Shown piece after piece: positions 51,353 to 59,590 of a stretch of 64,000 nucleotides of DNA. The notes under the pieces were generated by a model, which was given only the letters and a program-made list of their open reading frames with translations, was not told where the DNA came from and did no database searches. The position numbers and the translations under genes were made by a program. Position 1 is the stretch's first letter. Each line of letters opens with the position of its first letter. Source of the DNA: Embleya scabrispora (GTDB lineage Bacteria; Actinomycetota; Actinomycetes; Streptomycetales; Streptomycetaceae); contig NZ_MWQN01000001.1 in the NCBI RefSeq assembly GCF_002024165.1, positions 4,815,501-4,879,500 of the forward strand. The letters run 5' to 3'.

Positions 51353-52993
51353 GTGTCTACGTGTCGTACGAATCGAGCCTCACCCGTGACCGCAACGAAC
51401 GTTCCCCCGATACGCACCGTCGACGAGCACATACACCGCCGGCGCTGGGCCATCCTCGGCGTCCTGGTGATCAGCCTGCTGGTCGTCGTCCTCGACAACT
51501 CCATCCTCAACGTCGCGATCAAGACCATCGCCGACCCGGACAAGGGTCTGGGCGCCACCCAGAGCGAACTCCAGTGGGCGATCAACTCCTACACGCTGGT
51601 CTTCGCCGGACTGCTGTTCACCGCCGGCATCCTGGGCGACCGCTTCGGTCGCAAACGAACGCTGTTGTTCGGCATGGTGATCTTCGGTCTCGCCTCGCTG
51701 CTGTCCGCCTACTCGCAGAGCCCGGGGCAACTGATCGCGGCGCGCGCGGTGATGGGATTCGGCGGCGCGTTCGTGATGCCGGCCACGCTCTCCATCATCA
51801 GCAACGTCTTCGAGCCGCAGGAACGACCCAAGGCGATCGGCATCTGGTCCGGCGCGGTGGGTCTCGCGATCGCGATCGGCCCGATCACCGGCGGCGCGCT
51901 GCTCGACCACTTCTGGTGGGGCTCGGTGTTCCTGATCAACGTCCCGATCGTGATCGTCGGCATCGTCGCGATGCTGGTGCTCGTGCCGGACTCGCGTGAT
52001 CCCCGGCCGGGCCGGCTCGACCCGATCGGGGTGGTGCTGTCCATCGCGGGCCTGGTCTCGCTGGTCTACGGCATCATCCGCGGCGGCGACGCGGGCTGGG
52101 GCAGCGTCGAGGTGATCGGCACGATCGTGCTCGGCCTGGCCGTACTCGCCTTCTTCGTCTGGTTCGAGAAGCGCAGCGACCACCCCGCGCTCGACGTGCG
52201 GTTCTTCCGCGACCCGGCGTTCTCCGCCGCGGCCGCCGCGATCGGCCTGGTCTTCTTCGCGCTCCTGGGCGTGACCTTCTTCATGGCCTTCTACCTGCAG
52301 AGCGTACGCGGCTACACCCCGCTGCAGACCGGTCTGCTGCTGCTCCCGCTGGCGGTCGCGCAACTGCTGTTCTCGGCGCGCAGCTCGGTGATGGTCAAGC
52401 GGTTCGGGGTGCGCGCGGTGACCACCGGCGGCATGCTGCTGGTCGGCCTGAGCTTCCTGTCCTTCCTATGGATGGACCGCACCTCGCCGATCTGGATCCT
52501 GTGCGTGGTCTTCTTCGTCCAGGGCGCGGGCATGGCGCACGTGATGCCGCCGGCCACCAACTCGATCATGTCCTCGCTGCCGCGCGAGAAGGCCGGCGCC
52601 GGATCCGCGGTCAGCAACACCGTGCGCCAGGTGGGCGGGGCCCTGGGCGTGGCGATCCTGGGTTCGGTGTTGTCCTCGGTCTACCGCGACCGGATCTCCG
52701 GCGACCTCGACAAGCTCCCGCCGAACGTGCCGCGCGGCCCGGCCGGCGACTCGGTCGAGGCCACCCTCGCGGTCGCGGGCAGGCTCGGCGACCGGGGCGC
52801 GGCGCTGGTCGACCCGGCCAAGGACGGCTTCATCGACGCGATGCACGCGGCCTCGATCGGCTCGGCGGTGGTCGGCCTGATCGGCGCGGTTGTGGTGTTC
52901 CTGTGGATGCCGCGCCGCGATGCCGGGCAGACTGGCCCGGGAGCGGGCCGACCCGGGGAGCCCGTCGAGGAACAGCGCTCCGCGAAGGTCTGA
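51353..52993 (+). CDS. DHA2 family (EmrB/QacA-type) 14-helix efflux transporter
   Basis: 546 residues from GTG 51353, with AAGGGGA upstream. MFS signature GDRFGRKR between helices 2 and 3, antiporter motif C region [19 protein letters not shown], and [11 protein letters not shown] in helix 1 (Asp typical of DHA2). Proton-driven drug/toxin export across the cytoplasmic membrane. One base separates its stop from the TetR gene, so pump and repressor form an operon behind the palindrome at 51301-51315. Confidence 0.94.
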   Translation: MSTCRTNRASPVTATNVPPIRTVDEHIHRRRWAILGVLVISLLVVVLDNSILNVAIKTIADPDKGLGATQSELQWAINSYTLVFAGLLFTAGILGDRFGRKRTLLFGMVIFGLASLLSAYSQSPGQLIAARAVMGFGGAFVMPATLSIISNVFEPQERPKAIGIWSGAVGLAIAIGPITGGALLDHFWWGSVFLINVPIVIVGIVAMLVLVPDSRDPRPGRLDPIGVVLSIAGLVSLVYGIIRGGDAGWGSVEVIGTIVLGLAVLAFFVWFEKRSDHPALDVRFFRDPAFSAAAAAIGLVFFALLGVTFFMAFYLQSVRGYTPLQTGLLLLPLAVAQLLFSARSSVMVKRFGVRAVTTGGMLLVGLSFLSFLWMDRTSPIWILCVVFFVQGAGMAHVMPPATNSIMSSLPREKAGAGSAVSNTVRQVGGALGVAILGSVLSSVYRDRISGDLDKLPPNVPRGPAGDSVEATLAVAGRLGDRGAALVDPAKDGFIDAMHAASIGSAVVGLIGAVVVFLWMPRRDAGQTGPGAGRPGEPVEEQRSAKV

Positions 52994-52994
52994 C

Positions 52995-53672
52995 ATGCAG
53001 CCTGCGACATCCCGATCAACGGTCGAACCGACGGCCGGCCCCACCGACCCCACCGTCGAGGCCGGCGTCGACCCCGGCGCGGCGGACAAGCCGCGCCGGG
53101 GCCGGCCCCGCAGCGAGGAGGCCGAACGGGCGATCCTCGACGCGACGTTGCGACTGCTCGCCGAGCACCGCAGCGTCGCCGGCCTCTCGGTCGAGGCGGT
53201 GGCCCAGGAGGCGGGGGTGGGCAAGGCCACCATCTACCGCCGCTGGCCCGGCAAGGAGGCGCTGATCATCGCCGCGCTCGAGGCCGCGGAGGTGACCCCG
53301 ACGGTGCTCGCGGGCCGCTCGTTGCGCGAGGATCTGGTCAGCGTGCTGGAGAACATGCGCCGGCAGGCCATCGACAAGCGCGGCGACGGCCTGATGGGAA
53401 TAGTGGCGGGCGAGATCCGCAGCCATCCGGAGCTGTACCGGCGCTACCACGAGGTCGTGGTGGAAAAGCGCCGGGCGATCCTGCGGGATCTGCTGCAGCG
53501 CGGGATCGACTCCGGCGAACTGCGCGCCGACCTTCCGATGGAAGTCCTGATGGACCTCGTCACGGGCCCCATACTGGTACGCAAGCTCGTACGGGCGAAC
53601 GCGAGTCTGGATCCGGAACTGCCGGCCCAACTCGTAGACGCGCTGCTCGGCGGAATCCGCGCTCGCTCCTGA
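52995..53672 (+). CDS. TetR family repressor of the adjacent pump
   Basis: 225 residues from ATG 52995. A ~40-residue Pro/Thr/Ala leader, then the TetR DNA-binding domain (RGRPRSEEAERAILDATLRLL, VEAVAQEAGVGKATIYRRW) and a TetR_C_11-like ligand domain (LVSVLENMRRQ, EVLMDLVTGPI). Probably senses the pump's substrate and binds the ACGAGAC palindrome upstream of the operon. Translationally coupled to the transporter. Confidence 0.92.
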   Translation: MQPATSRSTVEPTAGPTDPTVEAGVDPGAADKPRRGRPRSEEAERAILDATLRLLAEHRSVAGLSVEAVAQEAGVGKATIYRRWPGKEALIIAALEAAEVTPTVLAGRSLREDLVSVLENMRRQAIDKRGDGLMGIVAGEIRSHPELYRRYHEVVVEKRRAILRDLLQRGIDSGELRADLPMEVLMDLVTGPILVRKLVRANASLDPELPAQLVDALLGGIRARS

Positions 53673-53786
53673 GCCCAAAGGGAACCTATCGGCCGCTTTC
53701 CGGCGTCCGTTTCGACGTAGGCGGCGTTTTGTTCGTACGTTGACGCGGACAGTCGGGACCCGCACCCCGGGACATCAGGAGGCAGC

Positions 53787-54842
53787 ATGACGTGGCCCAC
53801 CACGACCGATACCGGAGCCGAGCCGCAGCCGGCCGGCGACGGCGGTCCGCGGCGCGGGTCACGTTGGTCGTGGGAGTCGATCCGGGACGGCGCGGTCCGC
53901 GTCTGGCACACCCCGCCGTGGCGGCGCGGCCGGGTGATCGCGGTGTTCGCGGTGCTGGCCGCGCTGCCGATGGCCTTCCACCGGCTCGTGCCCAACACCC
54001 CGGGCAACTGGGGCAGCTTCGTCGAGACCTTCCTGCCCTGGGCGGGCCTGGTCATTCCGCTGCTGCTGGTCTGCGCGGCGATCCGCCGCTCGTGGACCGC
54101 GGTCGCCGCGACGATGCTGCCGGTCCTGGTCTGGGTGACCATGTTCGGCGGCTTCTTCCTGCCCGGCCGCGGCGGCGGTTCGCACGACCTGCGGGTGGTC
54201 AGCCACAACGTCAACGCGGACAACCCCGACCCGGCCGGCACCGCCCGTTCGCTGCTCGGCTCGGGCGCCGACGTGATCGCGCTCGAGGAACTGCCCGAGG
54301 GCGCGTGGAAGCAGTACAACGCCGTGCTCAAGGACCGCTACCCGAACGTGCAGCACGAGGGCACGGTCGCGGTGTGGACCACGGCCCGCTTCCCGATGAG
54401 CAGGGCCGAGGCGATCGACGTCGGGATGGGCTTCACCCGGGCGCTGCGCACGGTGATCACCACGCCCAAGGGCGACGTGCCCTTCTTCGTCGCGCACCTG
54501 GCGTCGGTGCGTTTCGGCCCGAGCGGCTTCACGGTCGGCGACCGCAACCGCACGATCGACCGGCTCGCGTCGTCGCTCGCGGTCGAGACCGCGCCGCACG
54601 TGATCCTGGTCGGCGACCTCAACGGCACCACCGACGACCGCGCGCTGCGCCCGGTCACCCGCTACCTGCGCGACGCCCAGGACGCGGCGGGCACGGGCAT
54701 GGGCTTCACCTGGCCCGAGTCGTTCCCGATGGCCGCGATCGACCACATCATGTACCGGGGCATGGCCGCGGCCGACGCCAAGGTCCTCGGCAGCACCTCG
54801 AGCGACCACAAGCCGATCCAGGCGGACCTGCGCCTGAACTGA
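53787..54842 (+). CDS. Membrane-anchored endonuclease/exonuclease/phosphatase family hydrolase
   Basis: 351 residues, ATG 53787 with AGGAGG six bases upstream. Three membrane helices (~47-65, 80-100, 104-125) then an extracytoplasmic EEP (DNase I-like) domain: VSHNVNADN, ALEELPEG, VGDLNGT, IDHIMYRG and a final SDHKPI, so all catalytic Asn/Glu/Asp/His positions are kept. Could hydrolyse phosphodiesters in lipids, nucleic acids or sugars outside the cell. Not adjacent to a partner of known pathway. Confidence 0.88.
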   Translation: MTWPTTTDTGAEPQPAGDGGPRRGSRWSWESIRDGAVRVWHTPPWRRGRVIAVFAVLAALPMAFHRLVPNTPGNWGSFVETFLPWAGLVIPLLLVCAAIRRSWTAVAATMLPVLVWVTMFGGFFLPGRGGGSHDLRVVSHNVNADNPDPAGTARSLLGSGADVIALEELPEGAWKQYNAVLKDRYPNVQHEGTVAVWTTARFPMSRAEAIDVGMGFTRALRTVITTPKGDVPFFVAHLASVRFGPSGFTVGDRNRTIDRLASSLAVETAPHVILVGDLNGTTDDRALRPVTRYLRDAQDAAGTGMGFTWPESFPMAAIDHIMYRGMAAADAKVLGSTSSDHKPIQADLRLN

Positions 54843-54860
54843 GCCACCGCGAACCCGAAC

Positions 54861-54897
54861 GCCGCAGGGCCCGACCACATCGGCCGGGCCCTGCGGC
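54861..54897. terminator. Bidirectional terminator between EEP gene and nadE
   Basis: GCCGCAGGGCCCG (54861-54873) with CGGGCCCTGCGGC (54885-54897), 13 perfect pairs, 11-base loop, between two convergent genes. Confidence 0.8.
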
Positions 54898-54918
54898 GTG
54901 TCGGCTTCCGGGCCGTGG

Positions 54919-56685
54919 TCAGCCGCTTTCGCGCCAGTGGTTGGTGATGGGTAGGCGGCGGTCGCGGCCGAAGGCCTTGAGGGAGATCTTGGTGCCCGGC
55001 GGGTATTGGCGCCGCTTGTACTCGGCGGTGTCGACGAGGGCCAGGATGCGGTCCACCAGGGCCGGTTCGAAGCCCGCGGCCACGATCGCGTCGCGGCCCA
55101 TGTCGCGTTCGACGTAGTCGTCCAGGATGGCGTCCAGCAGGTCGTAGGGCGGCAGCGAGTCGGTGTCGACCTGGCCGGGTCGCAGTTCGGCGCTGGGCGG
55201 CTTGGTGATCGAGTTGACCGGGATCGGCGCGACCTCGCCGCGCCGCTCGGCCTCGGCGTTGCGCCAGCGGGCCAGCCGCCACACCGCGGTCTTGGGCACG
55301 TCCTTGATCGGTGCGAAGCCGCCCACCGCGTCGCCGTACAGGGTGGAGTAGCCGCAGGCCAGCTCGCTCTTGTTGCCGGTGGCCAGGACCAGGTGGCCCT
55401 CCTGGTTGGACAGGCCCATCAGGGTGGTGCCGCGCACCCGGGCCTGGAGGTTCTCCTCGGCCAGGCCGGTCAGCCCGAGCGCGGCCAGGTAGGCGTCCAC
55501 CATCGGCGCGATCGGCACCTGCCGGTAGTCGAGCCCGATGCGCTCGGCGGTGTCGGCCGCGTCGTCCCGGGAGTGCTCGGAGGAGTAGCTGCTGGGCATC
55601 GAGACGCCGTACACGTTGCCGCCGCCCACCGCGTCGGCCGCGATCGCGGCGACCAGGGCCGAGTCGATCCCGCCGGACAGGCCGAGCAGGACCGACTTGA
55701 AGCCGTTCTTGGCCACGTAGTCGCGCAGACCGGTGACCAGCGCCCCGTAGATCTCCGCGTCGTCGGACAGGGCCGGCGCGATGGTGTGCTCGGCGGCGGG
55801 CCCGGGCGGCGGCGCGGACTCCTCGGTCAGCACCACGTGCCGGATGGTCAGGTCGTCGGCCACCGTGTCGTCCGTGCGGGCGAGCCGGGCGTCGACGGTG
55901 CGCTGCGGCAGGTCCAGGTCGGCCACGAGCAGTTCCTCGTGGAATCGGGCGGCGCGCGAGAGCACCCGGCCCTCGGCGTCCACGATCAGCGAGTCGCCGT
56001 CGAAGACCAGTTCGTCCTGGCCGCCGAAGGCGTTGACGTAGGCGAGTGTGCAGTCGGCCTCGCGGGCCCGGCGGCGGACCAGGTCGAGCCGCGAGTCGTC
56101 CTTGCTCACCTCGTACGGCGACGCGTTGATCGACAGCAGCAGCCCGACCCGGGCGGCGCGCGCGGCGGCCACCGGGCCGCCCTCCTGCCACAGGTCCTCA
56201 CAGACCGCGATCGCGATGTCCACCCCGCCGATCCGGGCGACCAGGAGCCGGTCGCCGGGCACGAAGTAGCGGTATTCGTCGAACACGCCGTAGTTGGGCA
56301 GGTGGTGTTTGGCGGAGCGGGCCGCGATCCGGCCCCGGTGCAGCACCGCGACCGCGTTCTGCGGGGCGCCGGCCGGGCGGCCCAGGCGCGGTGTGGACGC
56401 CTCGCACCGGTCCAGATAGCCGACGACCACCGCGATCTCGCCCAGTCCCTCGGCGGCGAGCCGGCCGGCGAGGTGCTCCATGGCCAGCCGGGAGGCCTCG
56501 ACGAAGGACGAGCGCAGCGCCAGGTCCTCGACGGGGTAGCCGGTCAGGGCCATCTCCGGGAAGGCCACGAGTGTCGCGCCGCGCTCGGCGGCCCGTCGGG
56601 TGCGGCCCAACACCAGTTCGGCGTTGCCGTCGAGATCGCCGACCGTGGGGTCGATCTGGCTGAGGGCGATGCGAATCCGGGTCAC
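54919..56685 (-). CDS. nadE: Glutamine-dependent NAD+ synthetase
   Basis: 588 residues from GTG 56685 (VTRIRIALSQIDPTVGD); a TTG three codons earlier is possible. N-terminal nitrilase-type glutaminase with catalytic Glu (FPEMALTGYP), Lys (KHHLPNYGVFDE) and Cys in VCEDLW (~161). C-terminal synthetase with P-loop LSGGIDSALV (~335), TGNKSE and KDVPKT. Converts nicotinate adenine dinucleotide to NAD using glutamine ammonia. No ribosome site is obvious; TACATT 5-10 bases upstream might be a -10, so a leaderless mRNA is possible. Confidence 0.95.
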   Translation of the reverse strand: MTRIRIALSQIDPTVGDLDGNAELVLGRTRRAAERGATLVAFPEMALTGYPVEDLALRSSFVEASRLAMEHLAGRLAAEGLGEIAVVVGYLDRCEASTPRLGRPAGAPQNAVAVLHRGRIAARSAKHHLPNYGVFDEYRYFVPGDRLLVARIGGVDIAIAVCEDLWQEGGPVAAARAARVGLLLSINASPYEVSKDDSRLDLVRRRAREADCTLAYVNAFGGQDELVFDGDSLIVDAEGRVLSRAARFHEELLVADLDLPQRTVDARLARTDDTVADDLTIRHVVLTEESAPPPGPAAEHTIAPALSDDAEIYGALVTGLRDYVAKNGFKSVLLGLSGGIDSALVAAIAADAVGGGNVYGVSMPSSYSSEHSRDDAADTAERIGLDYRQVPIAPMVDAYLAALGLTGLAEENLQARVRGTTLMGLSNQEGHLVLATGNKSELACGYSTLYGDAVGGFAPIKDVPKTAVWRLARWRNAEAERRGEVAPIPVNSITKPPSAELRPGQVDTDSLPPYDLLDAILDDYVERDMGRDAIVAAGFEPALVDRILALVDTAEYKRRQYPPGTKISLKAFGRDRRLPITNHWRESG

Positions 56686-57143
56686 GCGTTCCAATGTACC
56701 CGACCCTTGACGTCAGAGTGACGAATACTCCGGAGGAGGGGCCGCGGCATGCGGCCCGCCGCGCGATGGCGGCCCCTCGGCCGGACGGAAAACCGCAGGC
56801 CAACAGCGGGCGAAAGGCGTTCACCCGAGCCGGCCCGGGGCTCGGCGTCGAACCGCCCGGAGGATACCCTTGGCACGGTTCACCACCGGGCCTTGACGAC
56901 TCGCCCGACGGGATCGCCCGACGGGTGTGATGCCGTACGAAACAGCCGTCCCGCAGGTCGTCCCCGAGCGGTTTCGGGGTACCGGAGCACGGGGCGTGGC
57001 GAAGCACGGCGATAGCTGTACGCGACCGAGGACGCAACGCAAAGGGCACGTAATGTGCTCGAAACCCCGCAGCGGGATACTCGGGTGCCCGCGGTGCCCC
57101 GCCGATCGCTCACAGGCCGTCCGACCTGCAAGGATAGGGAATT
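56686..57143. other. nadE-glnA2 divergent intergenic region
   Basis: 458 bases without a supported gene; holds both promoters. Notable: a 13-base tandem duplication TCGCCCGACGGG(A/T) at 56901-56926, and GTAAT-GTGCTC-GAAAC at 57050-57065, listed separately. Confidence 0.5.
57050..57065 (+). promoter_or_regulatory. Possible GlnR half-site
   Basis: GTAAT-N6-GAAAC matches the a-site/b-site pair of streptomycete GlnR boxes (gTnAc-N6-GaAAc) with one difference. It overlaps TAATGT, a possible -10, ~80 bases before glnA2. Only one pair is seen where two are usual, so the call is weak. Confidence 0.35.
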
Positions 57144-58505
57144 ATGGATAAGCAGCAGGAGTTCGTGCTCCGCACCCTCGAGGAGCGCGACATCCGGTTC
57201 GTGCGGCTTTGGTTCACCGACGTGCTCGGCTTCCTGAAATCCGTCGCGGTGGCACCGGCCGAACTCGAGCAGGCGTTCGCCGAGGGCATCGGCTTCGACG
57301 GCTCGGCGATCGAGGGCTTCGCGCGCGTGCACGAGTCGGACATGCTCGCCAAGCCGGACCCGGCCACGTTCCAGATACTGCCGTGGCGGGCCGAGGCCCC
57401 CGGTACCGCTCGCATGTTCTGCGACATCCTGATGCCCGACGGCTCGCCGTCGTTCGCCGACCCGCGCTACGTACTCAAGCGCACCCTGGAGCGGGCCTCG
57501 GAGAAGGGCTTCACCTTCTACACGCACCCCGAGATCGAGTTCTTCCTGTTGAAGGAGAAGCCGGTCGACGGGACCCCGCCGACGCCGATCGACCACAGCG
57601 GCTACTTCGACCACACCCCGCAGCCGGTCGGCCAGGACTTCCGCCGCCAGGCGATCACCATGCTCGAGAACATGGGCATCTCGGTCGAGTTCAGCCACCA
57701 CGAGGGCGCGCCGGGTCAGCAGGAGATCGACCTGCGCTACGCCGACGCGCTGAGCACGGCGGACAACATCATGACCTTCCGGCTGGTGGTCAAGGAGGTC
57801 GCCCTGGAGCAGGGCGTGCACGCGTCCTTCATGCCCAAGCCGTTCTCCGAGCACCCCGGCTCGGGGATGCACACCCACCTGTCCCTGTTCGAGGGCGACC
57901 GCAACGCGTTCTACGAGGCCGGCGCCGAGTACCAACTCTCCAAGGTCGGCCGCTCGTTCATCGCGGGGTTGCTGCGGCACGCGGGCGAGATGGCCGCGAT
58001 CACGAACCAGTGGGTCAACTCGTACAAGCGACTGTGGGGCGCGTCGGCGCGCACCGCGGGCATGGGCGGCGAGGCGCCGTCGTACATCTGCTGGGGGCAC
58101 AACAACCGCTCCGCCCTGGTGCGGGTGCCGATGTACAAGCCCACCAAGGGGCAGTCCACCCGGATCGAGGTGCGCCAGATCGATTCGGCGTGCAACCCCT
58201 ACCTGGCCTACGCGGTGCTGCTCGGCGCCGGGCTCAAGGGCGTCGAGGAGGGCTACGAGCTGCCCCCGGGCGCCGAGGACGACGTGTGGGCGCTGACCGA
58301 TGCCGAGCGGCGTGCGCTCGGCATCGCGCCGCTGCCGCAGAACCTGGCCGAGGCGATCGCGCTGATGGAACGCAGCGAGCTGCTGCCGGAGATCCTGGGC
58401 GAGCACGTCTTCGAGTTCTTCCTGCGCAACAAGCGGCACGAGTGGGAGGAGTACCGCCAGCAGGTGACTCCCTTCGAGCTGAAGCGCTACCTGCCGGTCC
58501 TCTGA
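57144..58505 (+). CDS. glnA2: Glutamine synthetase family protein, GlnA2 type (gamma-glutamylpolyamine synthetase likely)
   Basis: 453 residues from ATG 57144, AGGGA seven bases upstream. GS fold motifs: GFDGSAIEGFARVHESDM latch, FFLLK, metal ligands in HPEIEFF, GSGMHTH, NSYKRL and QIDSACNPYLA (adenylyl/glutamate site). The aligned loop GYELPPG keeps the Tyr that GSI-beta enzymes adenylylate. Position beside nadE and glnE matches S. coelicolor GlnA2 (SCO2241), which gamma-glutamylates polyamines, and M. tuberculosis GlnA2 near glnE and panB. True glutamine synthesis cannot be excluded. Confidence 0.9.
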   Translation: MDKQQEFVLRTLEERDIRFVRLWFTDVLGFLKSVAVAPAELEQAFAEGIGFDGSAIEGFARVHESDMLAKPDPATFQILPWRAEAPGTARMFCDILMPDGSPSFADPRYVLKRTLERASEKGFTFYTHPEIEFFLLKEKPVDGTPPTPIDHSGYFDHTPQPVGQDFRRQAITMLENMGISVEFSHHEGAPGQQEIDLRYADALSTADNIMTFRLVVKEVALEQGVHASFMPKPFSEHPGSGMHTHLSLFEGDRNAFYEAGAEYQLSKVGRSFIAGLLRHAGEMAAITNQWVNSYKRLWGASARTAGMGGEAPSYICWGHNNRSALVRVPMYKPTKGQSTRIEVRQIDSACNPYLAYAVLLGAGLKGVEEGYELPPGAEDDVWALTDAERRALGIAPLPQNLAEAIALMERSELLPEILGEHVFEFFLRNKRHEWEEYRQQVTPFELKRYLPVL

Positions 58506-58566
58506 GGCGGGCGCCGGCTCCGTTGGGGGTTCGGCTCCACTTCCCAATCCGGCTCCGCCACGTCGA

Positions 58567-58597
58567 ACGGCCCGACCCCACCGGGGGATCGGGCCGT
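58567..58597 (+). terminator. Terminator of glnA2
   Basis: ACGGCCCGA (58567-58575) with TCGGGCCGT (58589-58597) and inner CCCC/GGGG pairing. No T tract follows. May also serve the convergent TetR transcript. Confidence 0.7.
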
Positions 58598-58650
58598 CGA
58601 TCGTCGGGCGGCGCGGGACGGTCGCGCGTACGGGCCGCCGGCGGCCGGGG

Positions 58651-58715
58651 GACGTCCGCGCCCGATACGTCCGCGCTCGGGACGTTCGCGCCCGGGAAGT
58701 CCGCCCGGGACGGCC
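58651..58715. repeat. Imperfect ~15-base tandem repeats
   Basis: Four degenerate copies of GACGTCCGCGCCCG-like words run up to the end of the TetR gene. No function evident. Confidence 0.45.
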
Positions 58716-58719
58716 GCGC

Positions 58720-59346
58720 TCAGGACATCGGCGGGCCCAGCAGCTCCAAAATGTACCGGACGTAGGCGTCCTTCTCCTCGCCCTGCGGCAGCAGTTGCGG
58801 CGCGCCTCGGCGGATCAGCGCGATGCCGACGGTCATGGTCAGCGCGGTCAGCGCATGCCGGTAGGCGGCGTCGGCGGGCAGGCCCAGTTCCTCGGTCAGC
58901 CGGGCGCCGAACTCCAGCCGCCGGCGGGTGACCTGCTCCAGGATCGGGCCGACCACCGGGTGCTGGGCGTGGATCAGCAGCGTGGTGGTGATGTCCGCGC
59001 CGCTGGGCGCGGTGAACGCGTACTCGGTGAGCCGGCGCCCGCGTTCGACCGGATCCTCGATCCGCTCGGCCGCGGCCATCAGCTCCTCGGACTCGGCCAC
59101 CCAGCGCTCCAGGGCGGCCTGGATGAGCGAGTCGCGATCCTTGAAGTGCCAGTAGAAACTGCCCTTGGTGGTGCCGAGGCGTTCCGCGAGGGGTTCCACC
59201 GCGACCGCGCCCAGGCCGCCTTCCCGCATCGCCTCCAGGGCCGCTCGAGCCCAGTCCTCTCGGCTGAGGGTGCGGCGGCCGGGGCGAGCGGACCGTTCCG
59301 GTTCGTCGTCTGATTGAACCCTCTCCGAGGGAACACCGTTGCGCAT
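58720..59346 (-). CDS. TetR family regulator
   Basis: 208 residues from ATG 59346. DNA-binding domain ~25-80: LSREDWARAALEAMREGG, VEPLAERLGTTKGSFYWHF, then DRDSLIQAALERW. The rest resembles TetR_C_33-like ligand domains (TLLIHAQHPVVGPI, ALTMTVGIALIRRGA). Two TACG-N4-CGTA operators lie directly upstream, so autoregulation is likely; glnE is divergent 244 bases away, but nitrogen control through this protein is only a guess. Confidence 0.9.
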   Translation of the reverse strand: MRNGVPSERVQSDDEPERSARPGRRTLSREDWARAALEAMREGGLGAVAVEPLAERLGTTKGSFYWHFKDRDSLIQAALERWVAESEELMAAAERIEDPVERGRRLTEYAFTAPSGADITTTLLIHAQHPVVGPILEQVTRRRLEFGARLTEELGLPADAAYRHALTALTMTVGIALIRRGAPQLLPQGEEKDAYVRYILELLGPPMS

Positions 59347-59350
59347 GGCA

Positions 59351-59389
59351 CCTACGCTAACGTAGGGTGACGTCCCGTACGGTGGCGTA
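59351..59389. promoter_or_regulatory. Two TetR-type operators, 25 bases apart
   Basis: CCTACG-CTAA-CGTAGG (59351-59366) and TACG-GTGG-CGTA (59378-59389). Shared core TACG-N4-CGTA. The first begins four bases upstream of the TetR start codon. Confidence 0.6.
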
Positions 59390-59590
59390 TGGCGGCTCGT
59401 CGCTACGGAGGCCTCTTCGGGCCGTGGGACGGACGGCTCGCAGAGTGGAATCGCCGTTCACCACCGGACGAGGGCGCGCCGCACATGTGTTCGCCGCGGT
59501 CGGGGGGCTCGGCGAACCCCCGGTGCGGCGCGTCCACATTCCCAGTTCCGTTCTTGATCGATCAGTCGTTTGACCGGATACGCTCGGCCG

